From Blastococcus sp. TF02A-30 (GTDB taxonomy: Bacteria > Actinomycetota > Actinomycetes > Mycobacteriales > Geodermatophilaceae): a DNA stretch of 64,000 bases. Both the position numbers and the translations under genes were made by a program. Shown here in pieces: positions 42,261-52,631 of the stretch. Position 1 is the stretch's first letter. Every line of letters begins with the position of its first letter. A model generated the notes under the pieces. The model did not search any database and had not been told where the DNA came from. It saw nothing but the letters and a program-made list of their open reading frames with translations. The DNA lies in NCBI RefSeq assembly GCF_003319185.1, contig NZ_QOHJ01000003.1, positions 310,001-374,000 on the forward strand. Direction: 5' to 3'.

Positions 42261-44303
42261 GTGAAGGGCATGCTCAAGGCGGCCGTCCCCATCGGGGTCG
42301 TCGCCATCGTGCTCATGCTGGTCGTGCCGCTGCCGGCCGCCCTCATGGACCTGCTGATCGGGCTGAACCTCGCTCTCTCGCTGCTGATCCTGCTGGTCGC
42401 CATGCAGATCAGGAAGCCGCTGGACTTCGCGGTCTTCCCCTCGCTGCTGCTCATCGCCACGCTGTTCCGGCTGGCGCTCAACGTCTCCTCGACCCGCCTG
42501 GTGCTCACCGACGGCTACGCCGGCAAGGTGATCGAGGCCTTCGGCCACATCGTGATCGCCGGCTCGCTGGTCGTCGGCCTGGTCATCTTCGTGATCCTGA
42601 CCGTGGTGCAGTTCGTGGTGATCACCAACGGCGCCGGCCGCGTCGCCGAGGTCGGGGCCCGCTTCACCCTCGACGCCATGCCCGGCAAGCAGATGGCCAT
42701 CGACGCCGACCTGAACGCCGGCCTGATCAACGAGGACCAGGCGCGCAAGCGCCGCAACGAGGTCACCGCCGAGGCCGACTTCTACGGCTCGATGGACGGT
42801 GCGTCTAAGTTCGTCAAGGGCGACGCGATCGCCGGCATCATCGTGACGCTGGTGAACCTCATCGGCGGGTTCGCGATCGGCGTCATGCAGCGCGGCCTGG
42901 CCCCCGCCGAGGCGGTGTCGACCTACTCGCTGCTGACCGTCGGCGACGGCCTGGTGTCGATGATCCCGGCGCTGCTGATGTCGACGGCGACCGGCATCAT
43001 CGTGACCCGGTCGGCCACCGAGGGCGACATGGGCACCGACCTCATCGCCCAGCTCGGCCGGTTCAAGCAGCCGGTGCGCATCGCCGGTGGCGCCGCGCTC
43101 GCCCTGTGCCTGATCCCGGGCCTGCCGAAGCTGCCGTTCCTGCTCGTCGGCGCGCTGTTCCTCTTCCTCTCCACCCGCCTCACCGACGAGCCGGAGGTCG
43201 ACGACGACGCCGGCGCGGCGGCGGGCGCCGAGCTGGAGCCGCAGCCGGACTCCCCCGAGGCCATCGCCGAGAAGATGCGGGTCGACCCGCTGGAGCTCGA
43301 GGTCGCCTTCGACCTGGTGGAGCTGGTCGACACCTCGCGCGGCGGTGACCTGCTCGACCGGGTCAAGGCGCTGCGCCGGAAGGTCGCGATGGAGACGGGC
43401 CTGGTCATCCCTCTCGTCCGCACGCGGGACAACCTGGACCTGCCGGCGTCCCAGTACGTCATCTGGCTCAACGGCGTGCCCGCGGCGAAGGGCAGCTCGC
43501 CGGCCGGGACCGTGCTCGCCATCGGCGACAACCTCGACGGGCTCCCCGGCAAGGTCACCCGCGAGCCGGTCTTCGGGCTGGCCGCGAAGTGGGTGCCGAC
43601 CGAGCTGCAGCGGGCCGCGGAGATGGCCGGCGCCACCGTCGTCGACCGCTCCTCGGTCATCACCACGCACCTGGCCGAGGTCGTCCGGCAGAACGCCGCC
43701 GACCTGCTCGGCCGCGAGGACGTGCGCCTGCTGGTGGAGATGGTCCGGCGCACGCACCCGGTCGTCGTCGAGGAGCTGACCCCCGCCCTGCTCACCCTGG
43801 GAGAGGTGCAACGCGTGTTGCACGCGTTGCTCGAAGAGGGTGTGTCGATCCGGGACCTGGTGCGCATCTTCGAGGCACTCTCTGTGCGTGCGAAGCAGTC
43901 GACCGATCTCGACGGTCTGGTCGAGGCAGCCCGCTCCGCACTCGGCCCGGCGATCAGCCACCCGTACGTGACGCCCGACGAGCGGTTGCACGTGTTCACC
44001 CTCGAGCCGGGTTTCGAGCAGCGGCTGCTGGAGTCGCTGCGGCAGAGCGACGTCGGGGCGGTCCTGGCCCTGGACGCCGGGTCCGTCGACGCCCTCGTGG
44101 CCGGCTGCGGCGGTCTCCTGCAGGAGGCCGAGCAGCAGGGCCTCTCCCCTGTCCTGGTGTGCTCCCCGCAGGTCCGCGCCGCCCTGGCGCGCCTCATGCG
44201 CCAGGTCCTCCCCCGGCTTCCGGTGATCTCCTACACCGAGGTGTCCCGGACAGCGCAGATCGAATCGCTGGGAGTTGTGAGCGGTGCCGTTGCGATCCGT
44301 TGA
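42261..44303 (+). CDS. flhA: flagellar export gate protein FlhA
   Basis: FlhA is the nonameric export gate that docks chaperone-substrate complexes. The 680-residue product has eight predicted membrane helices in the first 320 residues, the family signature DAMPGKQMAIDADLNAGL, and a large cytoplasmic domain with VQRVLHALLEEGVSIRDLVR and DERLHVFTLEPGFEQRLLES. The GTG at 42261 gives MKGMLKAAVPIGV. It overlaps the flhF-like gene by 20 bases. Confidence 0.97.
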   Translation: MKGMLKAAVPIGVVAIVLMLVVPLPAALMDLLIGLNLALSLLILLVAMQIRKPLDFAVFPSLLLIATLFRLALNVSSTRLVLTDGYAGKVIEAFGHIVIAGSLVVGLVIFVILTVVQFVVITNGAGRVAEVGARFTLDAMPGKQMAIDADLNAGLINEDQARKRRNEVTAEADFYGSMDGASKFVKGDAIAGIIVTLVNLIGGFAIGVMQRGLAPAEAVSTYSLLTVGDGLVSMIPALLMSTATGIIVTRSATEGDMGTDLIAQLGRFKQPVRIAGGAALALCLIPGLPKLPFLLVGALFLFLSTRLTDEPEVDDDAGAAAGAELEPQPDSPEAIAEKMRVDPLELEVAFDLVELVDTSRGGDLLDRVKALRRKVAMETGLVIPLVRTRDNLDLPASQYVIWLNGVPAAKGSSPAGTVLAIGDNLDGLPGKVTREPVFGLAAKWVPTELQRAAEMAGATVVDRSSVITTHLAEVVRQNAADLLGREDVRLLVEMVRRTHPVVVEELTPALLTLGEVQRVLHALLEEGVSIRDLVRIFEALSVRAKQSTDLDGLVEAARSALGPAISHPYVTPDERLHVFTLEPGFEQRLLESLRQSDVGAVLALDAGSVDALVAGCGGLLQEAEQQGLSPVLVCSPQVRAALARLMRQVLPRLPVISYTEVSRTAQIESLGVVSGAVAIR

Positions 44304-47172
44304 GGCCGCGACGCGCGACGACGCGATCGCCGCGGCGCGCGAGCAGTTCGGGCCCTCCGCGCGCGTGGTCGGCGTCCGCCGGGTGCGCTCGGGCGGCGTG
44401 CTGGGGTTCTTCGCCACCGAGCGCTACGTCGCCGAGGTGGCTCCCGACCAGGGCTTCCGGCCCGGCGCCCCGGTTCCCTCGCGGCCGGCCGGTGCGCTGA
44501 CCGAGGAGCCGGACACCGGCTCGCTGCCGGCCGCCTTCGGCTCCCCCCTGGCCTCGGCCGCGCAGGCCCGCGCGCGCGTGGCCGCGCCGCCGCGCAACGG
44601 GGCCGCCGCGTGGGCGGCCGAGGCGTCCCGGCCGGCCCGGACGTCCCGGCCGGCCGAGGCCGCCCCACCGGCACGCGACCCGGAGCCGCTGGCCGCTCGC
44701 GCCGCCCGTGTCGCCGAGACCTTCCGCGCGGCGGAGGCGCTGCGCGCCGGCGAGCCGGGCGCGCCCTCGTTCGCCGCGCTGCTCGAGGCCTCGACGGCCG
44801 GTCGGGCCGCCGTCCGACCGGCCGACGAGGAGCGCCTGGACGAGCTGGCCGGTCTGCTCGGCGCCGACCCGGCCCCGGCGGGCCGGTCCTCCACGCCGTC
44901 CCCCGCGGCCAAGGGCCGCCCGGGCGTCACCCGCGCCGCCTTCACCCGCACCACGCGGGACGAGGTCGTGCGCCGCGACGACGTGGCCGACGAGCCCTCC
45001 CCCGCCGGCGGCGAGCCGGCCGCCGCGCCGTCGCCGTTCACCGCCGCCCTGGCGCGGATGGTCGCCGGCGACAAGGACGTGCAGCACGCCGTGCGCGTCG
45101 CGCTCGAGCCGCCCGCCGCGGCGGCTCCCCCCGTCGAGGACACGGGGTCCCGGCCGACCTGGCCCGGACCCGCAGCTGAACCATCGGGCGCGCCGGTCGT
45201 GGCGCCCCAGGAGGAGGAAACGGTGGGAGATCAGGTCATCGCGCCGCCCTCCACGTCGCTCGACCGTCCCGAGGAGGCGGTCTCCTGGGCCGCCGACCCG
45301 GAGGTCGTCGGCTTCCACGAGGAGATCAGCAGCTTCCGCGAGGAGATCAGCACGTTCCGCGAGGAGCCGGTCGGCCTCCCCGAGGCCGCCCCGGCCCCGG
45401 TCCCGGCCGAGGAGACCCCCGCGTCCCGCGAGGAGGCCATCGCCGAGATGCTGCGCGCCGCGCTCGCCGAGGGGCACTCCGACGAGGCACTGGCCGGCAT
45501 CCTCCGCAAGGTCGTCGCCGGCGACTCGCCGCAGGCCGCGCTGGCCGAGCCGGAGCCCGCGATCGTCGAGCCGGAGCCGTCGCCGGCGCTCGCCGAGCAG
45601 CCGGTCGCCGTCCTCGAGGTCCCGGCCCCCGAGCCGGCCCTCGCGCCGGCCCCCGCGCCGATCACCCTGGACTGGGGGCCGGTGGCTTCGGCCCCCGTGG
45701 CCCTGTGGGGCGAGCCGACGGCGTCGACGTCGTCGGCTCCCCTGGCGGAGGAGCCGGCCGACGTGCCCGTCGCCCGGGCCGATGCCCCGATCTGGGCCGA
45801 GGTCGTGCTGGGAGAGCCCGCCGCCGCCCAGCCGGTGCTCGAGGAGGCCCGGGCCGAGGAGGTCCCCGTGGCCGAGGAGGCCCCGGTCGAGGAGGCCCCC
45901 GTGGCCGAGCTCCCGGTCGAGGACATCCCGGCCGTCGAGGTCCCGGCCGTCGGGGTCCCCGCCGTCGACATCCCCGCCGTCGAGGAGGCCCCGGCCGTCG
46001 AGGCCACCGCCGTGCCCGCCGTCGAGGTCGCCGAGGCGGGGGACGCCGCGGAGCCGGCCGAGGAGCCGGCGCTCGAGGAGCCCGTGGAGCTGGCTGCCCC
46101 GCTGGCCCGCACGGCCAGCGACCCGGCACCGCTCTCCATGGACGCCACGACCGTCATGCCGCCGCTGTCCCTGCTGCCGGGTGCCCCGTCGCGCGGGCGC
46201 GGCCTCCCCCCGGTGCCGCCGCGGAGCGGCCGGCCGCCGGTGCCGCCGGCCCGTCCGTCGGCAGGTGCCGCCCCGCGCGGCACCGAGCCCGCACCCGCCC
46301 CGGCCCCGTCGGCCGAGCTGGCCACGGTCACCCGGCTGCCGGTCGCCCCGCTCATGGCGACCCCCGAGACGCCCGACATGCCGGAGCTGGCCGACCTCGC
46401 CGACCTCATCGAGGCCGACGCCCCGACCGTCGAGGAGCCGGTGCTGCCGGTGCTCCCCCCTCGGACGCCCGCCCGCGTGAAGATCGACCCGCCGAGCACG
46501 CCGGACGAGGTGCTCGCCCGGCTCACCGAGCTCGGTGTCCCGGCCGACCTGCTCGGCCCGACCTTCGCCGACGACGTCGCGGCCGGCGGCACGTACGCCG
46601 CGCTGACCCGCGCCCTCGGCACCCGCCTACCGGAGGCCCCGGAGCTGCCGTCGGGCGCCGGCGAGGTGCTGTTCATCGTCGGCCCCGGGGTCGAGACCCT
46701 GCGCGCCGCCCGCTCGCTGGCCGCGAGCCTGCGGCTGGACCCCGACCGGGTGCAGTGGGCCACCCGCGGCGACCTGGCCGGCCTCGTGCCGGAGGCCAGC
46801 CGGATGAGCACGATCGACGCCGCGATAGCCCGCCGGGCCGAGGCCGCGGCCGCCGGGACGGTCACGATCGTCGCCGTCGACGCGCCGCTGCGCACCGACG
46901 CCTACTGGATGGCCCAGATGCTCGCCGTCTGGTCGCCGGTCGCCGTGTGGGCCCTGGTCGAGGCCACCCGCAAGCCCGAGGACGTCGAGCACTGGATCGA
47001 CGGCCTGGCCCGGGTCGACGCGCTCGTCGTCCAGGACACCGACCTCTCGGCCGACCCGGCCGCGGTCCTGGCGCGGCTGGCCGCCCCGGTGGCCGTGGTC
47101 GACGGGCTCCGGGCGACGCCGCACCGCTGGGCCTCGCTGCTGTGCGAGCGGCTGGAGACAGCACCGGCATGA
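44284..47172 (+). CDS. degenerate FlhF-like protein, 962 residues
   Basis: The N-terminus (TRDDAIAAAREQFGPSARVV, GGVLGFFATERYVAEVA) matches the start of FlhF. The C-terminal 250 residues align in order with the FlhF SRP-type GTPase domain, but the nucleotide motifs are lost: G1 reads VGPGVETLRAARSLA without GKT, G3 reads VDAPLRTDAYW in place of DTAGR, and G4 reads QDTDL in place of TKLD. Between them lie about 650 residues of Ala/Pro/Glu-rich linker with VEEAP-like repeats. It starts at GTG 44284, inside the end of flhA. It probably cannot bind GTP, yet the reading frame is intact over 2.9 kb. A structural or polar-placement role is inference. Confidence 0.8.
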   Translation: MPLRSVEAATRDDAIAAAREQFGPSARVVGVRRVRSGGVLGFFATERYVAEVAPDQGFRPGAPVPSRPAGALTEEPDTGSLPAAFGSPLASAAQARARVAAPPRNGAAAWAAEASRPARTSRPAEAAPPARDPEPLAARAARVAETFRAAEALRAGEPGAPSFAALLEASTAGRAAVRPADEERLDELAGLLGADPAPAGRSSTPSPAAKGRPGVTRAAFTRTTRDEVVRRDDVADEPSPAGGEPAAAPSPFTAALARMVAGDKDVQHAVRVALEPPAAAAPPVEDTGSRPTWPGPAAEPSGAPVVAPQEEETVGDQVIAPPSTSLDRPEEAVSWAADPEVVGFHEEISSFREEISTFREEPVGLPEAAPAPVPAEETPASREEAIAEMLRAALAEGHSDEALAGILRKVVAGDSPQAALAEPEPAIVEPEPSPALAEQPVAVLEVPAPEPALAPAPAPITLDWGPVASAPVALWGEPTASTSSAPLAEEPADVPVARADAPIWAEVVLGEPAAAQPVLEEARAEEVPVAEEAPVEEAPVAELPVEDIPAVEVPAVGVPAVDIPAVEEAPAVEATAVPAVEVAEAGDAAEPAEEPALEEPVELAAPLARTASDPAPLSMDATTVMPPLSLLPGAPSRGRGLPPVPPRSGRPPVPPARPSAGAAPRGTEPAPAPAPSAELATVTRLPVAPLMATPETPDMPELADLADLIEADAPTVEEPVLPVLPPRTPARVKIDPPSTPDEVLARLTELGVPADLLGPTFADDVAAGGTYAALTRALGTRLPEAPELPSGAGEVLFIVGPGVETLRAARSLAASLRLDPDRVQWATRGDLAGLVPEASRMSTIDAAIARRAEAAAAGTVTIVAVDAPLRTDAYWMAQMLAVWSPVAVWALVEATRKPEDVEHWIDGLARVDALVVQDTDLSADPAAVLARLAAPVAVVDGLRATPHRWASLLCERLETAPA

Positions 47173-47429
47173 ACCCGCTGCGCTGGGAGGTGCTCGCCCT
47201 CGGGTTCGTGCTGTCCCTGCCCGTGCTCGCGCTCGGGATGCGGGGCGACCTCAGCGCGGACGAGGTGACCACCCGCCTGCCGTGGTGCCTGCTGGCGGCG
47301 TGGGTGGCGGTGGTGCTCGTGCGCGCCGCCGCCACCCCGCCCGCGCCGGCGAAGGGCTCCGCGAAGGGGTCGGCGAAGAAGCCGGTCGGACTGGCCGCGG
47401 AGCCGCGGGAGGAACCCCCCGCGGCCTGA
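47169..47429 (+). CDS. small two-helix membrane protein at the end of the flagellar island
   Basis: The 86-residue protein has two hydrophobic helices (about 5-23, LRWEVLALGFVLSLPVLALG; about 37-53, LPWCLLAAWVAVVLVRAA) and a Lys/Pro/Ala-rich tail (KGSAKGSAKKPVG). The family is not known to me. It overlaps the flhF-like stop (ATGA), so it is translated with it and may be its membrane partner. It is the last gene of the plus-strand arm. Confidence 0.7.
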   Translation: MNPLRWEVLALGFVLSLPVLALGMRGDLSADEVTTRLPWCLLAAWVAVVLVRAAATPPAPAKGSAKGSAKKPVGLAAEPREEPPAA

Positions 47430-47514
47430 TCCCGGCTCCACGAGGCCGCGCGATGCTCGCCGGCCTGCGACGCAGCGCCGTGGTGAGCCACCAGGCGGCG
47501 GTGCCCGGCGATGC

Positions 47515-47543
47515 CGTCCTCGCGGAGAAGCCGCGCGAGGACG
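47515..47543 (+). terminator. hairpin at the end of the flagellar island
   Basis: Arms CGTCCTCGCG and CGCGAGGACG enclose a 9-base loop, 85 bases after the last flagellar stop. The gene-free stretch 47430-47738 between convergent genes holds this hairpin and a second one at 47656-47725. I see no convincing gene in it. Confidence 0.45.
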
Positions 47544-47655
47544 CCGTGCGGGACGAGGGCGGGGGGTCGCCCGCTGGACATGGCCGGACCTGAGCGCCGG
47601 CCACCGGCCGGCCGCCCGGATCCGTCGCGCGCCGGCCCGGGGCGGCCGGTGAGCC

Positions 47656-47725
47656 GCTCCCGGGGTGTTCCTCGCGCCAACGGTGTCCTGCTGGACCGCG
47701 GGAGCGCGAACGACACCCCGGGAGC
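47656..47725 (-). terminator. long-loop hairpin after phoH2
   Basis: Perfect 13-base arms (GCTCCCGGGGTGT, 47656-47668, and its complement, 47713-47725) enclose an inner TCGCG/CGCGA pair. It begins 13 bases past the phoH2 stop on the minus strand. It could serve both converging transcripts. Confidence 0.5.
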
Positions 47726-47738
47726 CGCGCCGGCACGG

Positions 47739-49034
47739 TCAGAGGGGCAGGTCCTCGAGCATCTCGGTGACCAGCGCCGCGATCGGCGAGCGCTCGGAAC
47801 GGGTCAGCGTGATGTGCGCGAACAGCGGGTGGCCCTTGAGCGACTCCACCACCGCGGCGATGCCGTCGTGCCGGCCGACGCGGAGGTTGTCCCGCTGGGC
47901 CACGTCGTGGGTGAGCACCACCCGCGAGCCCGAGCCCAGCCGCGACAGCACGGTGAGCAGCACCCCGCGCTCCAGCGACTGCGCCTCGTCGACGATCACG
48001 AACGAGTCGTGCAGCGACCGGCCGCGGATGTGGGTCAGGGGCAGCACCTCGATGAGCCCGCGGTCGGCGATCTCGTCGAGCACCGCCGGGGAGACCAGCG
48101 CCCCGAGGGTGTCGTACACCGCCTGCGCCCAGGGGGACATCTTGTCGCCCTCGCTGCCGGGCAGGTAGCCCAGCTCCTGCCCGCCGACCGCGTAGAGCGG
48201 CCGGAAGATGACCACCTTCTTGTGCGCCCGGCGCTCCATCACCGACTCCAGGCCCGCGCACAGCGCCAGCGCCGACTTGCCGGTGCCGGCCCGCCCACCC
48301 AGCGACACGATCCCGATGTCGGGGTCGAGCAGCAGGTCCAGCGCCACCCGCTGCTCGGCCGACCGGCCGTGCAGCCCGAACGCCTCGCGGTCACCGCGCA
48401 CCAGGTGCACCTGCTTGTCCGGCGTCACCCGGCCCAGCGCCGAGCCGCGCGAGGACAGCAGCACCAGCCCGGTGTGGGCCGGCATCTCGGCGGCCGCGGG
48501 CAGGTAGACCTCGCCGTCGTCGTACAGCCGGTCGACCTCGTCGTCCTCGACCGACAGCTCGGCCATGCCCGTCCAGCCGGCGTCGACCGCGTCGTGCACG
48601 CGGTACTCGTCGGTCTCCAGCCCCACCGCCGCCGCCTTGACGCGCAGCGGCACGTCCTTGGTGATCAGGCAGACGTCGCGGCCCTCGGACCGCAGGTTGA
48701 GCGCCACGACCATGATCCGCGAGTCGTTGCTGTCGTTGCGGAAGCCGGCCGGCAGCACCGAGGGGTCGCTGTGGTTGAGCTCGACGTGCAGCGTGCCGCC
48801 GTCCTCGCCGATCGGGACCGGGGCGTCGAGCCGGCCGTGCCGGACGCGCAGGTCGTCCAGGATGCGCAGTGCCGAGCGCGCGAACCAGCCCAGCTCCGGG
48901 TGGTTGCGCTTGTCCTCCAGCTCCCCGATCACGACGAGCGGGAGCACCACGTCGGAGTCGCCGAAGCGCAGCAGCGCACCGGGGTCGGAGAGCAGGACGG
49001 AGGTGTCGATGACGAACGTGCGGCGAGTGGTCAC
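47739..49034 (-). CDS. phoH2: PIN-domain PhoH family protein (PhoH2)
   Basis: PhoH2 joins an N-terminal PIN ribonuclease domain with a PhoH-type ATPase/RNA helicase. The 431-residue product shows the PIN start [20 protein letters not shown] (Asp10) with later acidic residues ([20 protein letters not shown]), then the PhoH part with Walker A GRAGTGKS (Lys253) and Walker [14 protein letters not shown]. The GTG at 49034 follows CGGGAG. The family degrades or unwinds RNA in a sequence-dependent way in mycobacteria. It is the first conserved housekeeping gene on the right of the flagellar island. Confidence 0.95.
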   Translation of the reverse strand: MTTRRTFVIDTSVLLSDPGALLRFGDSDVVLPLVVIGELEDKRNHPELGWFARSALRILDDLRVRHGRLDAPVPIGEDGGTLHVELNHSDPSVLPAGFRNDSNDSRIMVVALNLRSEGRDVCLITKDVPLRVKAAAVGLETDEYRVHDAVDAGWTGMAELSVEDDEVDRLYDDGEVYLPAAAEMPAHTGLVLLSSRGSALGRVTPDKQVHLVRGDREAFGLHGRSAEQRVALDLLLDPDIGIVSLGGRAGTGKSALALCAGLESVMERRAHKKVVIFRPLYAVGGQELGYLPGSEGDKMSPWAQAVYDTLGALVSPAVLDEIADRGLIEVLPLTHIRGRSLHDSFVIVDEAQSLERGVLLTVLSRLGSGSRVVLTHDVAQRDNLRVGRHDGIAAVVESLKGHPLFAHITLTRSERSPIAALVTEMLEDLPL

Positions 49035-49152
49035 GGTCGACTCCCGTCGGGGCGCGCGGCGCGCCCCTTCTCGAAGGTGGCCGGGCCCCGGCGCAGAGGC
49101 CGGGCACCGGCCCCCCTGGTCGACGAACTCGTCAGCACCAACCGGGCCTCCC

Positions 49153-49181
49153 GTGAGCGACGAGGACGACTCGTCGCTCAC
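49153..49181 (-). terminator. hairpin terminator after the ABC operon
   Basis: Perfect 12-base arms (GTGAGCGACGAG with its complement) enclose a GACGA loop, about 115 bases past the permease stop. A smaller stem (49049-49067, GGGGCGCG arms) lies close to the phoH2 start. The stretch 49035-49297 holds no gene. Confidence 0.55.
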
Positions 49182-49297
49182 CGCGGACGGTAGGCCCGAC
49201 CGGTGACAAGAGCGCGGCCGCACCACGCCGTGCAACCCGAAGTTCACCCGACGGGGTACCGCGGGCCACACCGGCACCACCGGTGCGCAGCCACCCC

Positions 49298-50055
49298 TCA
49301 GCTGGACTCGCGCCGGAAACGCCGCACCCCGAAGAACCAGCCCAGCACCGCGAGCAGCAGCGTCATGGCCACGCCCCACCAGGCCGTGGAGGTGCCGTAG
49401 CCGCCGACGAAGAACTGGCGGGCGCCCTCCACGACGTGCTTGAGCGGGTTCACGTCGCTGACCGCCTGCAGCCACCCCGGCGCCAGCGACATCGGCAGCA
49501 GGATGCCCGACAGGAGCAGGACCGGGAGCACGAAGGCGTTGAGCAGCGGCGCGAAGGCGTCCTCGCTCTTCAGCGTGAGCGCCAGGGCGTAGGACACGGA
49601 GGCGAACGCCGCGCCCAGCAGGGCGATCACCACGAGGGTGAGGACGACGCCGGCCAACGGCGCGCGCAGCCCCAGCGGGATCGAGACCAGCACCAGCAGC
49701 GTCCCCTGGACCAGCAGGACGACGACGTCGCGCAGCACCCGCCCGAGCAGCAGCGCGGTGCGGCTGGCGGGGGTGACCCGCTGGCTCTCGATGACGCCGG
49801 CCCGGTACTCGGCGATCAGCCCGAAGCCGACGAACAGCGCTCCGAAGATGCCCAGCTGCACGAGGATGCCGGGCACGAAGATCTGGTAGGCGTTGCCGGA
49901 GCCGAGCTGGCCGGACAGCGGCTCCAGCAGCGGCCCGAACAGCAGGATGTAGAGCACCGGCTGCATCAGGCTGATCACCAGCCAGGCGGGGTTGCGCAGC
50001 GACAGGCGCATCGATCGGGCGAAGACCGTGTACGTGTCGCGCAGCAGCGTGGGCA

Positions 50056-50056
<1 letters not shown>
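49298..50056 (-). CDS. ABC-2 type export permease (DrrB-like)
   Basis: The 252-residue product has six predicted membrane helices with the ABC-2 pattern ([79 protein letters not shown]). It is coupled to the ATPase by a TGATG overlap. Related pairs export drugs or lipids; the substrate cannot be inferred here. Confidence 0.93.
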
Positions 50057-51051
<995 letters not shown>

Positions 51052-51098
51052 GGCGAACGGCACCGACGCCGGGCGACCGGTTTCACCGTGGGCGCAGC

Positions 51099-51386
51099 TC
51101 AGCGCCAGGGATCGCGCGGCGGGACGGCGGGCCGCTCGACGGTGTCCGTGCGGACCGACGGCGGGATCGGCTCCCACCCGTCCTCGTCGCCCCACCTGTC
51201 GTACTCCCGGGCCGCGCGCCGCCGCGGGCGCAGCGCGACGAGCGCCCAGAGCACCGGCACGAGCAGCACCGGCCACTGCAGCGACAGGTCACCGAGCCGG
51301 AGGACGCCGGCCAGCAGGAGGACGAACAGGCAGCCGGCCGTCCACAGCCCGAGCAGGCGGGCGGAGCGGGGGTCGCGGCGGCTCAC
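51099..51386 (-). CDS. small membrane protein, two helices
   Basis: The 95-residue protein has helices at about 10-27 ([20 protein letters not shown]) and 37-52 ([15 protein letters not shown]), then a basic stretch and an acidic, Trp-containing tail ([16 protein letters not shown]). The function is unknown. It starts four bases after the DUF885 stop, so the two share a transcript. Confidence 0.75.
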   Translation of the reverse strand: MSRRDPRSARLLGLWTAGCLFVLLLAGVLRLGDLSLQWPVLLVPVLWALVALRPRRRAAREYDRWGDEDGWEPIPPSVRTDTVERPAVPPRDPWR

Positions 51387-51390
51387 GAGG

Positions 51391-52608
51391 TCAGCCCGCG
51401 GCGAGCTCGGCGGCGACCGCCGCGGGGGTCAGCGGCTCGTCGAGGAGCCGGACGAACCGGTCGGCCACCGGCTGCGCGTCCGGCCGGGCGTCCAGCCACC
51501 GGGAGAGCAGGTCGTAGCCCTCGACGTAGGTGGAGGTGTAGGCCCGCCACAGCGGATCGGTGAGGAAGCGGATCTGCTGGCGGGCCCGGTCGGCGGTCAC
51601 CAGCGACCACCGCTGCAGGAACGCGCTCACCTCGTCGACGTCGGCTCCCCGGTCGTGCAGCAGGATCGCCGCGTCCTGGCGGACCCGGTTGAGCGGCGCG
51701 GCCGCGGCGGCGACCCGCTCGGCCAGGTGCCCGTCGAAGCGCAGCCCCAGGTCGCCGAGGATGTCCTCGGCCCACGGACCCCAGCCCGCGCCGATCGACG
51801 CCTGGACGCCGAGGTCGGCCAGCCCCTCGGCCATCAGGCACTCCGGGGTGTTGACCAGGAAGACCGTGTGCTCCAGCCGGGCCGCGCGCTCGACCAGCCC
51901 GCGCTCCTTGCGGCAGTGCTCGGTGTGGTGGCCCGGGTAGGACTCGTGGGCCACCAGGTGCGGCAGCTGGGAGAGCCGGTGCGGGAGGTCGGCGTTGATC
52001 GCCACGCGCGAGCAGTAGTCGCCCTCGTAGTAGTTGAACCCCGACCAGGGCTTGTCGGTGACGACCTCGTACCGCACGGTCTCGACCTCGGGCAGGCCGT
52101 ACTGCCCGCGGACCCGGTCGCGCAGCGCGCTGGACAGGGCGTGCACGGCGGACTCCAGCCGCGCCGGGGGGCACTCCTCGCGACGGCGGTGCGCGGCGTA
52201 CCGGTCGGCCAGCGTCCCATCCCCTGGCAGCAGCGCGTCCAGCTCCGCGTGGGCCGCGGCGTAGACCGCCTCGTCCCCGAGCTCGACGTCCACCTGGAAG
52301 TAGCTGCGGACCTCCTCGACGAACCCGACCGGCTCTCCCCCGAGCTTGCGGGCGCTGCACTCCAGCCCGGTCAGCTGGCCGCGCAGGAAGGCGGCCCGGT
52401 CGGTCGGCAGGCCGGCGGCGTCGAGCTCGGCCAGCAGCGCCCGCGCCCGGTCGCGCAGCTGCTGCGGGGTCGGGGCGGGCTCGCTCTCCACCTCGGCGCG
52501 CAGCCGGGGGTCGCCGGTGTAGGCGTCGACGAAGCCGCTCTCCACCCGGTCGAAGCGCAGCCCGAGGCGCACGTACTCCAGCGGGACGTCGAGGGCTCCG
52601 GCGCTCAT
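51391..52608 (-). CDS. DUF885 family putative metallopeptidase
   Basis: The 405-residue product has the DUF885 zinc motif HESYPGHH starting at His221, with downstream [15 protein letters not shown], which would supply the third ligand Glu. The family resembles the M32/M3 gluzincins; substrates are unknown. Family members are often about 550 residues; this one lacks part of the N-terminal region. The ATG at 52608 is followed by a normal start; the longer open frame upstream is not coding. Confidence 0.85.
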   Translation of the reverse strand: MSAGALDVPLEYVRLGLRFDRVESGFVDAYTGDPRLRAEVESEPAPTPQQLRDRARALLAELDAAGLPTDRAAFLRGQLTGLECSARKLGGEPVGFVEEVRSYFQVDVELGDEAVYAAAHAELDALLPGDGTLADRYAAHRRREECPPARLESAVHALSSALRDRVRGQYGLPEVETVRYEVVTDKPWSGFNYYEGDYCSRVAINADLPHRLSQLPHLVAHESYPGHHTEHCRKERGLVERAARLEHTVFLVNTPECLMAEGLADLGVQASIGAGWGPWAEDILGDLGLRFDGHLAERVAAAAAPLNRVRQDAAILLHDRGADVDEVSAFLQRWSLVTADRARQQIRFLTDPLWRAYTSTYVEGYDLLSRWLDARPDAQPVADRFVRLLDEPLTPAAVAAELAAG

Positions 52609-52631
52609 GCGGGCAGTCTCGCAGCCCGTCG

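Noticed and set aside
45840-46080. Repeat array in the flhF-like gene taken as CRISPR or satellite
   Set aside because: The repeats are VEEAP-type codons in frame, with no fixed spacer length and no cas genes.
12957-47429. Recent horizontal transfer of the flagellar island
   Set aside because: No integrase, insertion sequence, tRNA or flanking repeat is seen, and base composition looks like that of the neighbours by eye; position alone does not prove transfer.
47453-47593. Short open frame between the last flagellar gene and phoH2
   Set aside because: No ribosome binding site, it covers a hairpin, and composition gives long open frames on both strands in such GC-rich DNA.
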